From Desulfococcaceae bacterium HSG8 (GTDB lineage: Bacteria; Desulfobacterota; Desulfobacteria; Desulfobacterales; 4be13): a stretch of 33,130 nucleotides of DNA. The DNA lies in contig JAUCGG010000036.1 of the NCBI GenBank assembly GCA_030378015.1, positions 1 to 33,130 on the forward strand. Reading direction: 5' to 3'. The notes under the pieces were generated by a model, which made no database searches, was not told the origin of the DNA, and saw nothing but the letters and a program-made list of their open reading frames with translations. The position numbers and the translations under genes are program-made. Below, piece by piece: positions 7,350 through 14,487 of the stretch; the stretch's first letter is position 1, and each line of letters opens with the position of its first letter.

Positions 7350-7452
7350 TCGTAAAGGGGCCGGGAATTTTTTATCGGGACTTTCATATAAACGGCCATG
7401 ATCTGCCGTCACAACGAATGATGAAACCCCGCACGACTCCCCCTTTCGTAAA

Positions 7453-7691
7453 GGGCATATTTACAAGTCAGGGGAGTGATTTTCAGTCCCGGAGGGACTT
7501 TCTGAAAATAGCCCGGCAATTCATTGCCGGGTGAGATTCCGGATCATCACGTCCCGTAGGGACGACTGAAAAAAAGCTTTTCAGTCGTCCCTACGGGACT
7601 GAAAAACGGGGACATTCGCCCCCGGCAATAAATTGCCGGGCTATTTTCAGTCGTCCCTCCGGGACTGCTCCCCCAAGTTGTAAATGCGCCC
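7453..7691. repeat. Copy 2 of the self-complementary repeat
   Basis: Same layout and nearly the same sequence as copy 1, in direct orientation. Differences visible by eye include GAGAATAG versus GAAAATAG, GAGTATTCC versus GAGATTCC, and an added TCGCC before CCCGGCAATAAATTGCCGGG. The near identity points to a recent duplication or movement. Confidence 0.8.
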
Positions 7692-7700
7692 GGTGAACCT
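7692..7700. repeat. Right copy of 9-bp direct repeat
   Basis: GGTGAACCT directly follows the last base of the composite element, identical to 7106-7114. Removing the element and one copy restores a continuous site in which GAACCT pairs with AGGTTC at 7710-7715. Confidence 0.75.
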
Positions 7701-7924
7701 CTTGACAAAAGGTTCAAGGATCATCTATCTTACGCAAACCGGATATCATTCTGATTTGTTTTAGGTGATTTCCAGAAAAGAATATACCACAGAACACACG
7801 GAATACATGAAAAAAGAGCGTCCCTCATTTTCCGGCGGTTGCCGAAGGCAGAACTGCGAACCCGGAGTGTCAGCTACCTTTATGCCGATATGAGAGATAC
7901 CGGAAAAAGAATATATATTTCATC
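7701..7924. other. Gene-free stretch with a stray copy of the TTAGGTGATTTCC motif
   Basis: No gene can be supported. TTAGGTGATTTCCAGAAAAG at about 7761 matches the left end of the element at 7925-8201. A TTGACA at 7702 with TATCTT 18 bases downstream resembles a sigma-70 promoter, but nothing follows that it could express. Confidence 0.35.
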
Positions 7925-8201
7925 TTAGGTGATTTCCGGAAATGAATGTACCCGCAGATGCGGAACGCATTCGTAAATTCCTCCCCCCTTTTTTTAAAGG
8001 GGGATTTACGGCGTAACTGAAAAATCCCCCGGCCCTTTAAGAAAGGGGAGGACGAATTTAACTTTTTTTAAATCGGAGATAAAACAGACAGATAATGCCA
8101 CAAAGACACGGAGACACAAAGACTCTTCGTGAGACTTCGTGCCTTCGTGGCATTATAAGTTGCACATAGCGTATTTATATTTATTTCTGGAAATCACCTT
8201 A
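7925..8201. repeat. Nested inverted-repeat element with TTAGGTGATTTCC ends
   Basis: The outer ends TTAGGTGATTTCCGGAAATG (7925) and TTATTTCTGGAAATCACCTT (8181-8200) are inverted complements. Inside lie a second palindrome (about 7974-8060, CCCCCTTTTTTTAAAGGGGG against a matching right arm) and a 80-bp block (8092-8171) with ATAATGCCACAAAGACAC and GTGGCATTATAAGTTGCACA, the ends of the element at 1230-1596. It looks like one element inserted into or fused with another. Confidence 0.6.
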
Positions 8202-8278
8202 CAATATGCTATCTGATTTTAAAGAAATGTTTAGACCTGAGTCCTTACTTTAACTTTAGCTGAAAAACAAGGATATGT

Positions 8279-8316
8279 CAAAAAAAGAAACCAGGTCTTA
8301 AAAAAACCTGGTTTCT
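8279..8316 (-). terminator. Intrinsic terminator of the AOR remnant
   Basis: On the minus strand AGAAACCAGGT (8316-8306) and ACCTGGTTTCT (8296-8286) form an 11-bp stem, followed by a run of seven T. It lies 36 bp beyond the stop of the truncated oxidoreductase and is a convincing Rho-independent terminator. Confidence 0.85.
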
Positions 8317-8351
8317 CCCGAATTCAAAATAATTTCAAAAAATACAACCTA

Positions 8352-8948
8352 TTAGAAATCAAACACCGTATCCAGTTCCTCATCCTTTACCTGGAATGTA
8401 AGGTTATGCGGAGCCACAGGCTCTTTTTTGAAGAAATCAGGCAGGCGGTCATGCTTTGACGTGAAACCTGCCTTTTCATTGAATTCCCGCTCGCTTTTCA
8501 GCACCGATTTCCCGAGTTCGGTCACGTCATCGGCTGTCATGCTCAGGCCGTAAAAGGCATTGAGCATGTCAATCATGGCCTGGAATGTTTCCGGCTGATC
8601 CATGATAGCGAATGCGATGAACAGGCACATGCCGGTGGAGTCAATGGCTGCTGTGGCAATCTGGAGGTTGCGGGAAAGCTCGATCTGTCCCTCGGGCTTC
8701 AGGGGATCAACATCCCCGCCCACCTTCATAATATTGGTTGCCACGGCATAACCGGCTGTATGATCCGCGCCCATCGTACTGGTCGCGTAGGTCACGCCGA
8801 TGCCCTGCACGGTCCGGGGATCATAAGCCGGGAGTGCCTGCCCCTTGACCACGGGAACCCGTTCCACACCCGATAATGCGTTCCCTTCCAGCAGATTTAT
8901 CGCGCCTCGGCAACCTATTTCAATGGTAATTTTTAAGTTGCTATACAT
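8352..8948 (-). pseudogene. C-terminal fragment of a tungsten aldehyde:ferredoxin oxidoreductase
   Basis: A 198-residue frame matching only the last third of the AOR family, whose full length is about 600 aa. Recognisable parts are VPVVKGQALPAYDPR (about residues 32-46), GIGVTYATSTMGADHTAGYA and DSTGMCLF, whose Cys corresponds to the last iron-sulfur ligand of AOR. The N-terminal cofactor-binding domain and the first three cluster cysteines are missing, so it cannot be an active enzyme. The first dozen or so residues do not look like AOR and probably come from sequence fused at the break. No clear Shine-Dalgarno sequence precedes the ATG at 8948. An intact terminator follows, so this is the 3' remnant of a once complete gene. 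Confidence 0.8.
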
Positions 8949-9268
8949 TTGATGGAAGTTAAGCAGTGAAGAATTTCTGGCTTCCGGATATGCATTATAG
9001 GATATCCAGATTTAGAACACGACCGAATTTCTGTTAATATTTATCCGACGTACGCTTATCAATTCTATTGTATATCGGTTATTTTTTAAATAGAAATCCC
9101 TTTACAAAAAGTAAAAACTATGGAATAATCTGCATCCATTTGGCGACTGATTTAAATCAAATACCAATTGCCTCTTTGATTGCCGTCATTGCTTAAGATC
9201 ATCCGAAGTGCTATTCATGATTACACAATTAAGCACAGCATCAGCGATGTGCGGTGAAGGTGCTAACT
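8949..9268. other. Intergenic region upstream of the CHAT/sigma cassette
   Basis: 320 bp without a gene, AT-rich, between the broken AOR gene (reading away) and the lipoprotein gene. It must contain the promoter of the four-gene cassette; one candidate is listed separately. I see no remnant of the missing AOR N-terminus. Confidence 0.5.
9101..9129 (+). promoter_or_regulatory. Candidate sigma-70 promoter of the lipoprotein/sigma/CHAT cassette
   Basis: TTTACA (9101-9106), a 17-bp spacer, then AATAAT (9124-9129): five of six matches at each hexamer with ideal spacing. Transcription would start near 9136, about 130 bases before the lipoprotein start. Found by eye in AT-rich DNA, so chance matches are possible. 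Confidence 0.4.
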
Positions 9269-11194
9269 ATGATAAAATATTTTTTATCCATTCTGATAAT
9301 AATAATTCCATTACATGGTTGTGCGGTAACAAAATGTAATAAATGTGAAAAAAACGGCAGAATCTATGGTTGGCCCGGCGGCAATTTTTTGGGGCAATGG
9401 GATGATTATTATAAATGTGCTCTTTCCTATACGGAGGGAGAGTGCTACTCTGAAGCCATGTGGGCACTGAATGAAGCATTAAAGAGGAGAGCCAAGGATC
9501 AGAGAAGAGCGCGAAGTTATGGCATTCATTTTGTGGATGATTATTTCCCCCACCGGGAAAAAGGTATAATTTATTATCTGGAAGGGAATTATGGTGAGGC
9601 CAAATCAGAATTGGAAATTTCTCTGAGCCAGTATCGATCTGAAAAAGCCCTTGTTTACTTGGACAAAGTCCGACGTGAAATCATGAAACAGGAGGGAGTA
9701 CCTGTATCCGAGCCTCGTTTGACACTGAAATTCCCATCAGGTAAATCTGAAGGAGCCAATGAAATCAGGACTAATAATGATCCCGTTATCATCTCCGGTA
9801 CAGTAAAGGATGATCAATATGTCTCAGAAATTACAATGAATGGTAAGCCTATTTTTATAGAGGCTTCTGATCAGCTCATAGATTTTAAAGAATATTTAAA
9901 ATTAGACCAGGGGAGATTTGAAGCTCACATAATCGCCAGGAACCTCTTGGATGGCAGTACAGAACGTAAGATTATTATCCATGTGGACAGATCAGGACCG
10001 GTTATCATTTTAGAAGACTTTGATCCTGATGTTGGAATACAGGGTTATATTTATGATGAATCCGGTGTGCTATCTCTTACTGTGAACAGTAAAGAAGTTA
10101 TTGAACTGAAGGGAAAAGATGTGGCTTTTACAGTGCCTGTAGATCCTGATATAGAAAGCATTACCCTACAAGCTAAAGATGAATTGGGAAATGAAACAAA
10201 ACATACTGTTAACACATCCATTTTAGCCAGTATTTCATACCCGCTTATAGTTGCGCAAGGTTTGTTGGCAGACACAACAGATACCATTCAACCTCTTCTG
10301 ACTAAATCCATTCAACAACCTGAAATAACGCTGAAAGGATGGTCAGATCAAGAAATTGTTTTTTTAGAGAGAGTGCATATTCAAGGGGAGGTAACAAGCA
10401 AAAATGATATCGAATATATAGCTGTAAATGACACATCAGTTCTTCACAGAACTGGCAATAAAGTCGTTTTCAATCATTCGGTTGGCCTTGAACCGGGAAG
10501 AAACACGATTAAAATTGAGGCGCGAAACAGGTTCGGGACAAGTGGAAAAAATATCATTATTATACGCCGGATTCCCGAAGCTTTTAAATTAAAATATCGC
10601 TACCGACTCGCCATATATCCTTTTAAATGTAAAGATAAACTAAAGTTATTCCGATCATCCCTTTTAAAGTGTTTTGCAGACCGAAACCGTTTTCAGATAA
10701 TGGTACGTGAAAATCCAGACCTTGATGATGAATATGCTTGCCATTCTACACTTTTTGGGATTGTCAATGAAACAAGAAACGGAGTTGAGACCATTGCCCG
10801 TGTTGTTGACATCAGGACATCTAAGATACTGACCGTTGAAGATTCCTATAGCGAACTCAAAGACTCTTTTGCATTAAAATCAATGATAGAAAGATTAGTG
10901 GAAAAAATTCATAGGAAATTCGAATTGGCTAAAGGGAATATTACTCAAATCAAATGGTGGAAATCTTGGCAGCGTCCACACCCGGAGTTTGTTACAGATT
11001 TTGAAAATAAGAATGTGAAAGAAGAATGGCCGTTAGTGGTGTATCGCGAGAGTGAGCCGAGGTATAATCTTGTTACAGGTGAACCTCTCGGCTCTGATGC
11101 CAGGGTCATCGGATATGAGTGCTTTAATGGAAGGTGTGAAACACCTGCAACTAATGAAAAACCTGGAATAAATGATAAGGTGATAACTCAATGA
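9269..11194 (+). CDS. Lipoprotein with Ig-like modules and a CsgG/FlgO-like C-terminal domain
   Basis: A 641-residue exported lipoprotein: a hydrophobic signal is followed by the lipobox LHGC with Cys18 as the acylation site. Residues about 40-135 look helical and TPR-like (CALSYTEGECYSEAMWALNE; GIIYYLEGNYGEAKSELE). Residues about 150-435 hold three similar beta-rich modules (VIISGTVKDDQYVSEITMNG, GYIYDESGVLSLTVNSKEV, VHIQGEVTSKNDIEYIAVND) resembling bacterial Ig-like folds. Residues about 445-553 (YRLAIYPFKCKDKLKLFRSS to IARVVDIRTSKIL) have the pattern of CsgG/FlgO-type envelope domains. The start at 9269 follows AAGG with 8-base spacing; GTG at 9254 is an alternative. The stop overlaps the next start (ATGA), so it is translationally coupled to the sigma factor. 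A sensor or scaffold role is inferred from context. Confidence 0.7.
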   Translation: MIKYFLSILIIIIPLHGCAVTKCNKCEKNGRIYGWPGGNFLGQWDDYYKCALSYTEGECYSEAMWALNEALKRRAKDQRRARSYGIHFVDDYFPHREKGIIYYLEGNYGEAKSELEISLSQYRSEKALVYLDKVRREIMKQEGVPVSEPRLTLKFPSGKSEGANEIRTNNDPVIISGTVKDDQYVSEITMNGKPIFIEASDQLIDFKEYLKLDQGRFEAHIIARNLLDGSTERKIIIHVDRSGPVIILEDFDPDVGIQGYIYDESGVLSLTVNSKEVIELKGKDVAFTVPVDPDIESITLQAKDELGNETKHTVNTSILASISYPLIVAQGLLADTTDTIQPLLTKSIQQPEITLKGWSDQEIVFLERVHIQGEVTSKNDIEYIAVNDTSVLHRTGNKVVFNHSVGLEPGRNTIKIEARNRFGTSGKNIIIIRRIPEAFKLKYRYRLAIYPFKCKDKLKLFRSSLLKCFADRNRFQIMVRENPDLDDEYACHSTLFGIVNETRNGVETIARVVDIRTSKILTVEDSYSELKDSFALKSMIERLVEKIHRKFELAKGNITQIKWWKSWQRPHPEFVTDFENKNVKEEWPLVVYRESEPRYNLVTGEPLGSDARVIGYECFNGRCETPATNEKPGINDKVITQ

Positions 11195-11769
11195 AAAGAC
11201 TTACTCGAAAAGAAGAAGGACAGCTTTTGTATGAATGTCTGTTATGTTGCAGAAAAGATAAGCTGGCCAAACAATATTGGAGACTTATTTTTCATACGGC
11301 CAAAAGAATATTAACAATGAAAAGAATTTCCTACAAAACTGACGATATCGAAGAATTGCGTAATGAGTCGTTTGTCCGGTTGTTTGATAAAAATTGTCGA
11401 AAACTTTGGCAGTATAAAGAAGGAGGGAAGGCCAGTCTTGCGGGATGGATCATGTTAATTACCACTCAGACCGTCTTGGATTATATACGAAAGCTGCCAC
11501 CACCTATATTTACAGACCCACCCGATTCTCCTCCCCATGAACATTTGTCAGAACTATCAAAACAGTTGGTTCGAGACAATCTGGAAGAACTTCCATCAAG
11601 AGATCGGCTGATATTGAACTTATTTTATTACAAAGGATTAACTTCGGAAGATATTGCATCTTTCCTTCATATGGCTGTCGGATCCGTTTATACCGCCAAA
11701 TCCAGGGCTCTCAAACGATTAGGAGCATTAATAGAGAAAGATTTGGAACAGACTGATAATGGACGTTAA
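11191..11769 (+). CDS. Sigma-70 family (ECF-like) RNA polymerase sigma factor
   Basis: A 192-residue alternative sigma factor. Residues about 20-105 match region 2 (DDIEELRNESFVRLFDKN, then ASLAGWIMLITTQTVLDYIR), and residues about 130-185 match region 4, with the helix-turn-helix YKGLTSEDIASFLHMAVGSV followed by YTAKSRALKRLG. Regions 1 and 3 are absent, as in ECF factors. The linker PPPIFTDPPDSPPHE is proline-rich. It overlaps the lipoprotein gene by 4 bp. A zinc-finger anti-sigma-like gene follows after 241 bp, and a CHAT protease after that. The target promoters are not identifiable here. Confidence 0.88.
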   Translation: MKRLTRKEEGQLLYECLLCCRKDKLAKQYWRLIFHTAKRILTMKRISYKTDDIEELRNESFVRLFDKNCRKLWQYKEGGKASLAGWIMLITTQTVLDYIRKLPPPIFTDPPDSPPHEHLSELSKQLVRDNLEELPSRDRLILNLFYYKGLTSEDIASFLHMAVGSVYTAKSRALKRLGALIEKDLEQTDNGR

Positions 11770-12010
11770 AAATTTTCGGATTAAAAATTTCTGACTTATG
11801 ATTTCGATGTAAGGAAATTTTATTTTTTTCGTATTTTGTAATAATAAGGAAGAACTCAAGGTTATTTCCAACCTTTAAACTTATATCAATCAAAAATACC
11901 GACACTTCAATAAAACTCGAATATTGCTGATAGTTATTATTTCAATAGATTGAAATAAGTTTCTGCTGGAACAACTATCATCTTGAATTGAACCGGAAAG
12001 GAATTTAGCA
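11770..12010. other. Gap between sigma factor and anti-sigma-like gene
   Basis: 241 bp, strongly AT-rich, with a perfect palindrome at 11937-11958. The gap means that the anti-sigma/CHAT pair may have its own promoter, separate from the lipoprotein/sigma pair. Confidence 0.4.
11937..11958. promoter_or_regulatory. Perfect 10-bp-arm palindrome upstream of anti-sigma-like gene
   Basis: TTATTTCAAT, two bases (AG), then ATTGAAATAA: a fully symmetric 22-bp site 53 bp before the start codon. The size and symmetry fit a dimeric repressor operator. No T-run follows, so a terminator is less likely. No second copy was noticed elsewhere in the window. Confidence 0.5.
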
Positions 12011-12682
12011 ATGGAACCATCTATAGATATTAGCATGTTGGAAAGTCAATTGCCCGTGATATTTTCTGAATCAAAGTCATCATGTACGGAGCCTGTAGAT
12101 ACGAATAAGCTTGCAGACTATATTAAAGGATGTCTTTCAGGCAAAGACTTGGATAAGGTAGAGAAACATTTATCAAAATGTGACGCGTGTCTGGAATTTT
12201 TTTTGGTTGCGCATTCCCTTCTGAAAACCGATAATGTTTTTGAAGGAGAACCTGTCTCTGGAAATGAAGTTCAATCTATCAGGAAGCGATTTAATCTTCC
12301 ATCAATTGTTGATTGGATGTCTAAAGCACTATCCCCTCCCTTGCAACCTGGCCTTGCAATTCGAGGGGCATATTCAGACGATTATATTCACCTGAGCAAA
12401 AACTTTGGTGGATTACAAACAGATATATATATCGAAGAATCAGAAAATGATAAAATCAGTATTGAGGTCAAGCTACTTGAAGACAAAAAAAATGCGGAGA
12501 ATGCCAAGCTGATTTTGATAAATGAAGACGAAGACGACAGAGATTCACGATATCTGACAGGTGACTCTGTGCTTTTTCATGATAAACCTTTTGGTTCTTA
12601 TTGCTTTATTGTAAGACAGAACGCGAAGGAAAGAGGAAACTATTTTTTTACAATCAATGAGGCAGGACTTTATGAAAAATAG
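12011..12682 (+). CDS. Soluble zinc-finger anti-sigma-like protein
   Basis: A 223-residue protein with an N-terminal ZAS-type zinc-binding motif, H-x3-C-x2-C (His53, Cys57, Cys60 in KHLSKCDAC), preceded by the helix KLADYIKGCLSGKDLDKVE typical of zf-HC2 anti-sigma domains. Unlike most such proteins it has no membrane segment. The rest (about 110-223) is an acidic beta-rich domain (LQTDIYIEESENDKISIEVK, GSYCFIVRQNAKERGNYFFT) that I do not recognise. It would hold the sigma factor in the cytoplasm. Its end overlaps the start of the CHAT gene by 11 bp, so both are made together and it is the obvious candidate substrate. The start is at 12011 after GGAAAGGAA. Confidence 0.75.
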   Translation: MEPSIDISMLESQLPVIFSESKSSCTEPVDTNKLADYIKGCLSGKDLDKVEKHLSKCDACLEFFLVAHSLLKTDNVFEGEPVSGNEVQSIRKRFNLPSIVDWMSKALSPPLQPGLAIRGAYSDDYIHLSKNFGGLQTDIYIEESENDKISIEVKLLEDKKNAENAKLILINEDEDDRDSRYLTGDSVLFHDKPFGSYCFIVRQNAKERGNYFFTINEAGLYEK

Positions 12683-14429
12683 ACCGTTTTGTTTAAGGGC
12701 TACGCTGGAGAATGATCTGCTCAGGATAAGTGTCTCCCGGCAACTCAATGCGGGGCAGACATATGAAAAAAGAACAGTTGATATGGCGGCTATCAATGAA
12801 CGTTGCCGCAGAATGGTAAATATTTTAAACAAAACGAATGGAAAAGGCGGTGGAAATACTTCTGATATATTGGAAGAGATGAAAAAAGCAGGCCAGAGAC
12901 TGTGTGGCGAATTATTAACACCGGATGTAATAAATGATATTCAAAATATCCCTGATAATTATTTAATTCTGGACTTAGACAATCATTTGGTTCATATTCC
13001 GTGGGAATTGCTTTATGTTGGCGGAGAATTTTTATGTCAGCATTTCAGCATAGGACGAAATATACAGACAGAACAGAAGGTTATAAATAGAGATCAGAAC
13101 ATTTCTGATCTATCAGATATGTGGATAATAGCTGATCCGACAAAAGAGTTGGATAGTGCCAGAGCAGAAGGGAGAAAAATTGAAGATTACATAGAAAAAG
13201 AGGAAAAAAAGATAGTTGCTCGTCATAATAATAAGGTCACATCTGAAGAAATCAAAGATGATATAAGAAAGTACGATATTGTCCATTTTGCAGGGCATGT
13301 TGATTTTTCCCCGGAAAATCCTGGGAAAAGCGGATGGAAACTGTCGAGCGGCAATTTTGAAGCTGATTATATTCGAAACAATATGGTTACCGGTGATAAA
13401 ATGCCATCCATTATCTTTTCCAACGCGTGTGAATCCGCTTGTGGTGTATGGGGAGACATCAAGGAAGATACATTTGGATTAGCTAATGCATTTATAATTG
13501 CAGGAGTAAATCACTACATCGGTACCTGTTGGAAAGTAATAGATGAACCGAGCAGTCGTTTTGCTCTTGAATTTTATGAACGCTTGTTTTCAGGAGAAAC
13601 TATTGGTGAGGCTTTAAGGTTAGCCAGAATAGCTTTAATAGAGAATGGCGATGATACCTGCTGGGCGAGTTATACGCTTTACGGAGATCCTACTTTTCAA
13701 TATATCAGCCCGGAAGAAGCTGATGATCTTTCAGAAATTCAGCATGATGAAACTTTTCATCAGGTAAAGGAAAATACGCAACCGAAATTCCGGAATGAAG
13801 GTAAAGAAGAATCAATACCAGATCGTGAAATGCCAAAGAGACCGGATGAAAAAAATGACGATAATTTATCGACAAAAATTAACAATCATAACAATAAAAA
13901 ACGATGGGCGTCATGTTTGGCGATTATTGTATTAATCGGTGGAATAATTACAGGTTACTACCGCCTGTTAACCGATGATAACCCCTTGACTCTGGCAGTA
14001 GTTGTTGATGAATCACTGATGGGCTTTCTGAGTGAGGGAAAGGATTATTTTGTTGCTTCAGTTATTGAAAAACAAATTCTGAAGCACTCAAAGATTGAAT
14101 TGGTGGATCGCAGGAATTTTAAGATAATAGAGGATGAACATGAGCGATGGAGGAAAAACTGGACGAATCGCATGAAATTGCAGTCAGAATTGCTGCCAGC
14201 CGAACTTTTCCTTGACCTGTATGTTGATTACACCGATACCAAGCCTTTTATTGTCATGCGTCTGAAGGATACAAGAAGAGGAAGCATCATTGAAATTTTT
14301 CACGAAGAGTTGGAAAATGGCAAGCTTGTTTTAGCCCAGAGAGAGAAACTTTCTGAAAGTCTTTTAAACAAGCTGGAAGAACTTTATCCGCCAGAAACAG
14401 AATCTCAAATACGAAAAGGGGGGGTATAG
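12672..14429 (+). CDS. Membrane-anchored CHAT-domain caspase-like protease
   Basis: A 585-residue protein. Residues about 90-345 form a CHAT domain (clan CD cysteine peptidase): the catalytic pair is His209 in VHFAGHVDF and Cys253 in FSNACES, and later motifs are GVNHYIGTCWKV, FALEFYERL and WASYTLYGDPTF. A charged linker (about 350-408) leads to one membrane helix at about 411-432 (WASCLAIIVLIGGIITGYY), then a 150-residue extracytoplasmic tail (LVDRRNFKIIEDE, LPAELFLDLYVDYTDTKPF) patterned like FlgO/CsgG domains. With a positively charged side before the helix, the protease faces the cytoplasm. The start at 12672 has AGGA 4-5 bases upstream; ATG 12657 is an alternative. Genes before it encode sigma and anti-sigma-like proteins, suggesting signal-triggered cleavage of the anti-sigma. 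Confidence 0.85.
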   Translation: MKNRPFCLRATLENDLLRISVSRQLNAGQTYEKRTVDMAAINERCRRMVNILNKTNGKGGGNTSDILEEMKKAGQRLCGELLTPDVINDIQNIPDNYLILDLDNHLVHIPWELLYVGGEFLCQHFSIGRNIQTEQKVINRDQNISDLSDMWIIADPTKELDSARAEGRKIEDYIEKEEKKIVARHNNKVTSEEIKDDIRKYDIVHFAGHVDFSPENPGKSGWKLSSGNFEADYIRNNMVTGDKMPSIIFSNACESACGVWGDIKEDTFGLANAFIIAGVNHYIGTCWKVIDEPSSRFALEFYERLFSGETIGEALRLARIALIENGDDTCWASYTLYGDPTFQYISPEEADDLSEIQHDETFHQVKENTQPKFRNEGKEESIPDREMPKRPDEKNDDNLSTKINNHNNKKRWASCLAIIVLIGGIITGYYRLLTDDNPLTLAVVVDESLMGFLSEGKDYFVASVIEKQILKHSKIELVDRRNFKIIEDEHERWRKNWTNRMKLQSELLPAELFLDLYVDYTDTKPFIVMRLKDTRRGSIIEIFHEELENGKLVLAQREKLSESLLNKLEELYPPETESQIRKGGV

Positions 14430-14447
14430 GTGTGGGGATATGAGATT

Positions 14448-14475
14448 CTCCCACCAACTGATTGGTTGGTGGGAG
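14448..14475. terminator. Bidirectional hairpin between convergent genes
   Basis: CTCCCACCAAC (14448-14458) pairs perfectly with GTTGGTGGGAG (14465-14475), further extended by GAGA/TTCTC. It lies between the stop of the CHAT gene and the stop of the convergent surface-protein gene and can serve both. Confidence 0.75.
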
Positions 14476-14487
14476 TTCTCCTGATTA

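Larger units (their letters stand above)
7115..7691. mobile_element. Composite miniature insertion element with no transposase
   Basis: A 577-bp unit made of two near-identical 235- and 239-bp palindromic copies (7115-7349 and 7453-7691) in direct orientation around a 103-bp core. It begins GGGCGTATTTACAAGT and ends TTGTAAATGCGCCC, so the outer ends are inverted repeats. A perfect 9-bp direct repeat (GGTGAACCT) flanks it. It has no room for a transposase and no protein similarity that I recognise, so it must have been moved in trans. The core is bordered by TCGTAAAGGG on both sides. The inserting transposase family is unknown. Confidence 0.7.

Noticed and set aside
7702-7731. Promoter-like TTGACA with TATCTT at 18-bp spacing
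   Set aside because: The -10 match is only four of six, no gene follows, and the sequence is part of the palindrome GAACCT...AGGTTC; not listed as a promoter.
12672-14429. Assigning the CHAT protein as a CRISPR-associated Csx29
   Set aside because: There is no TPR array, no CRISPR repeat and no cas gene nearby, and the protein has a membrane helix that Csx29 lacks.
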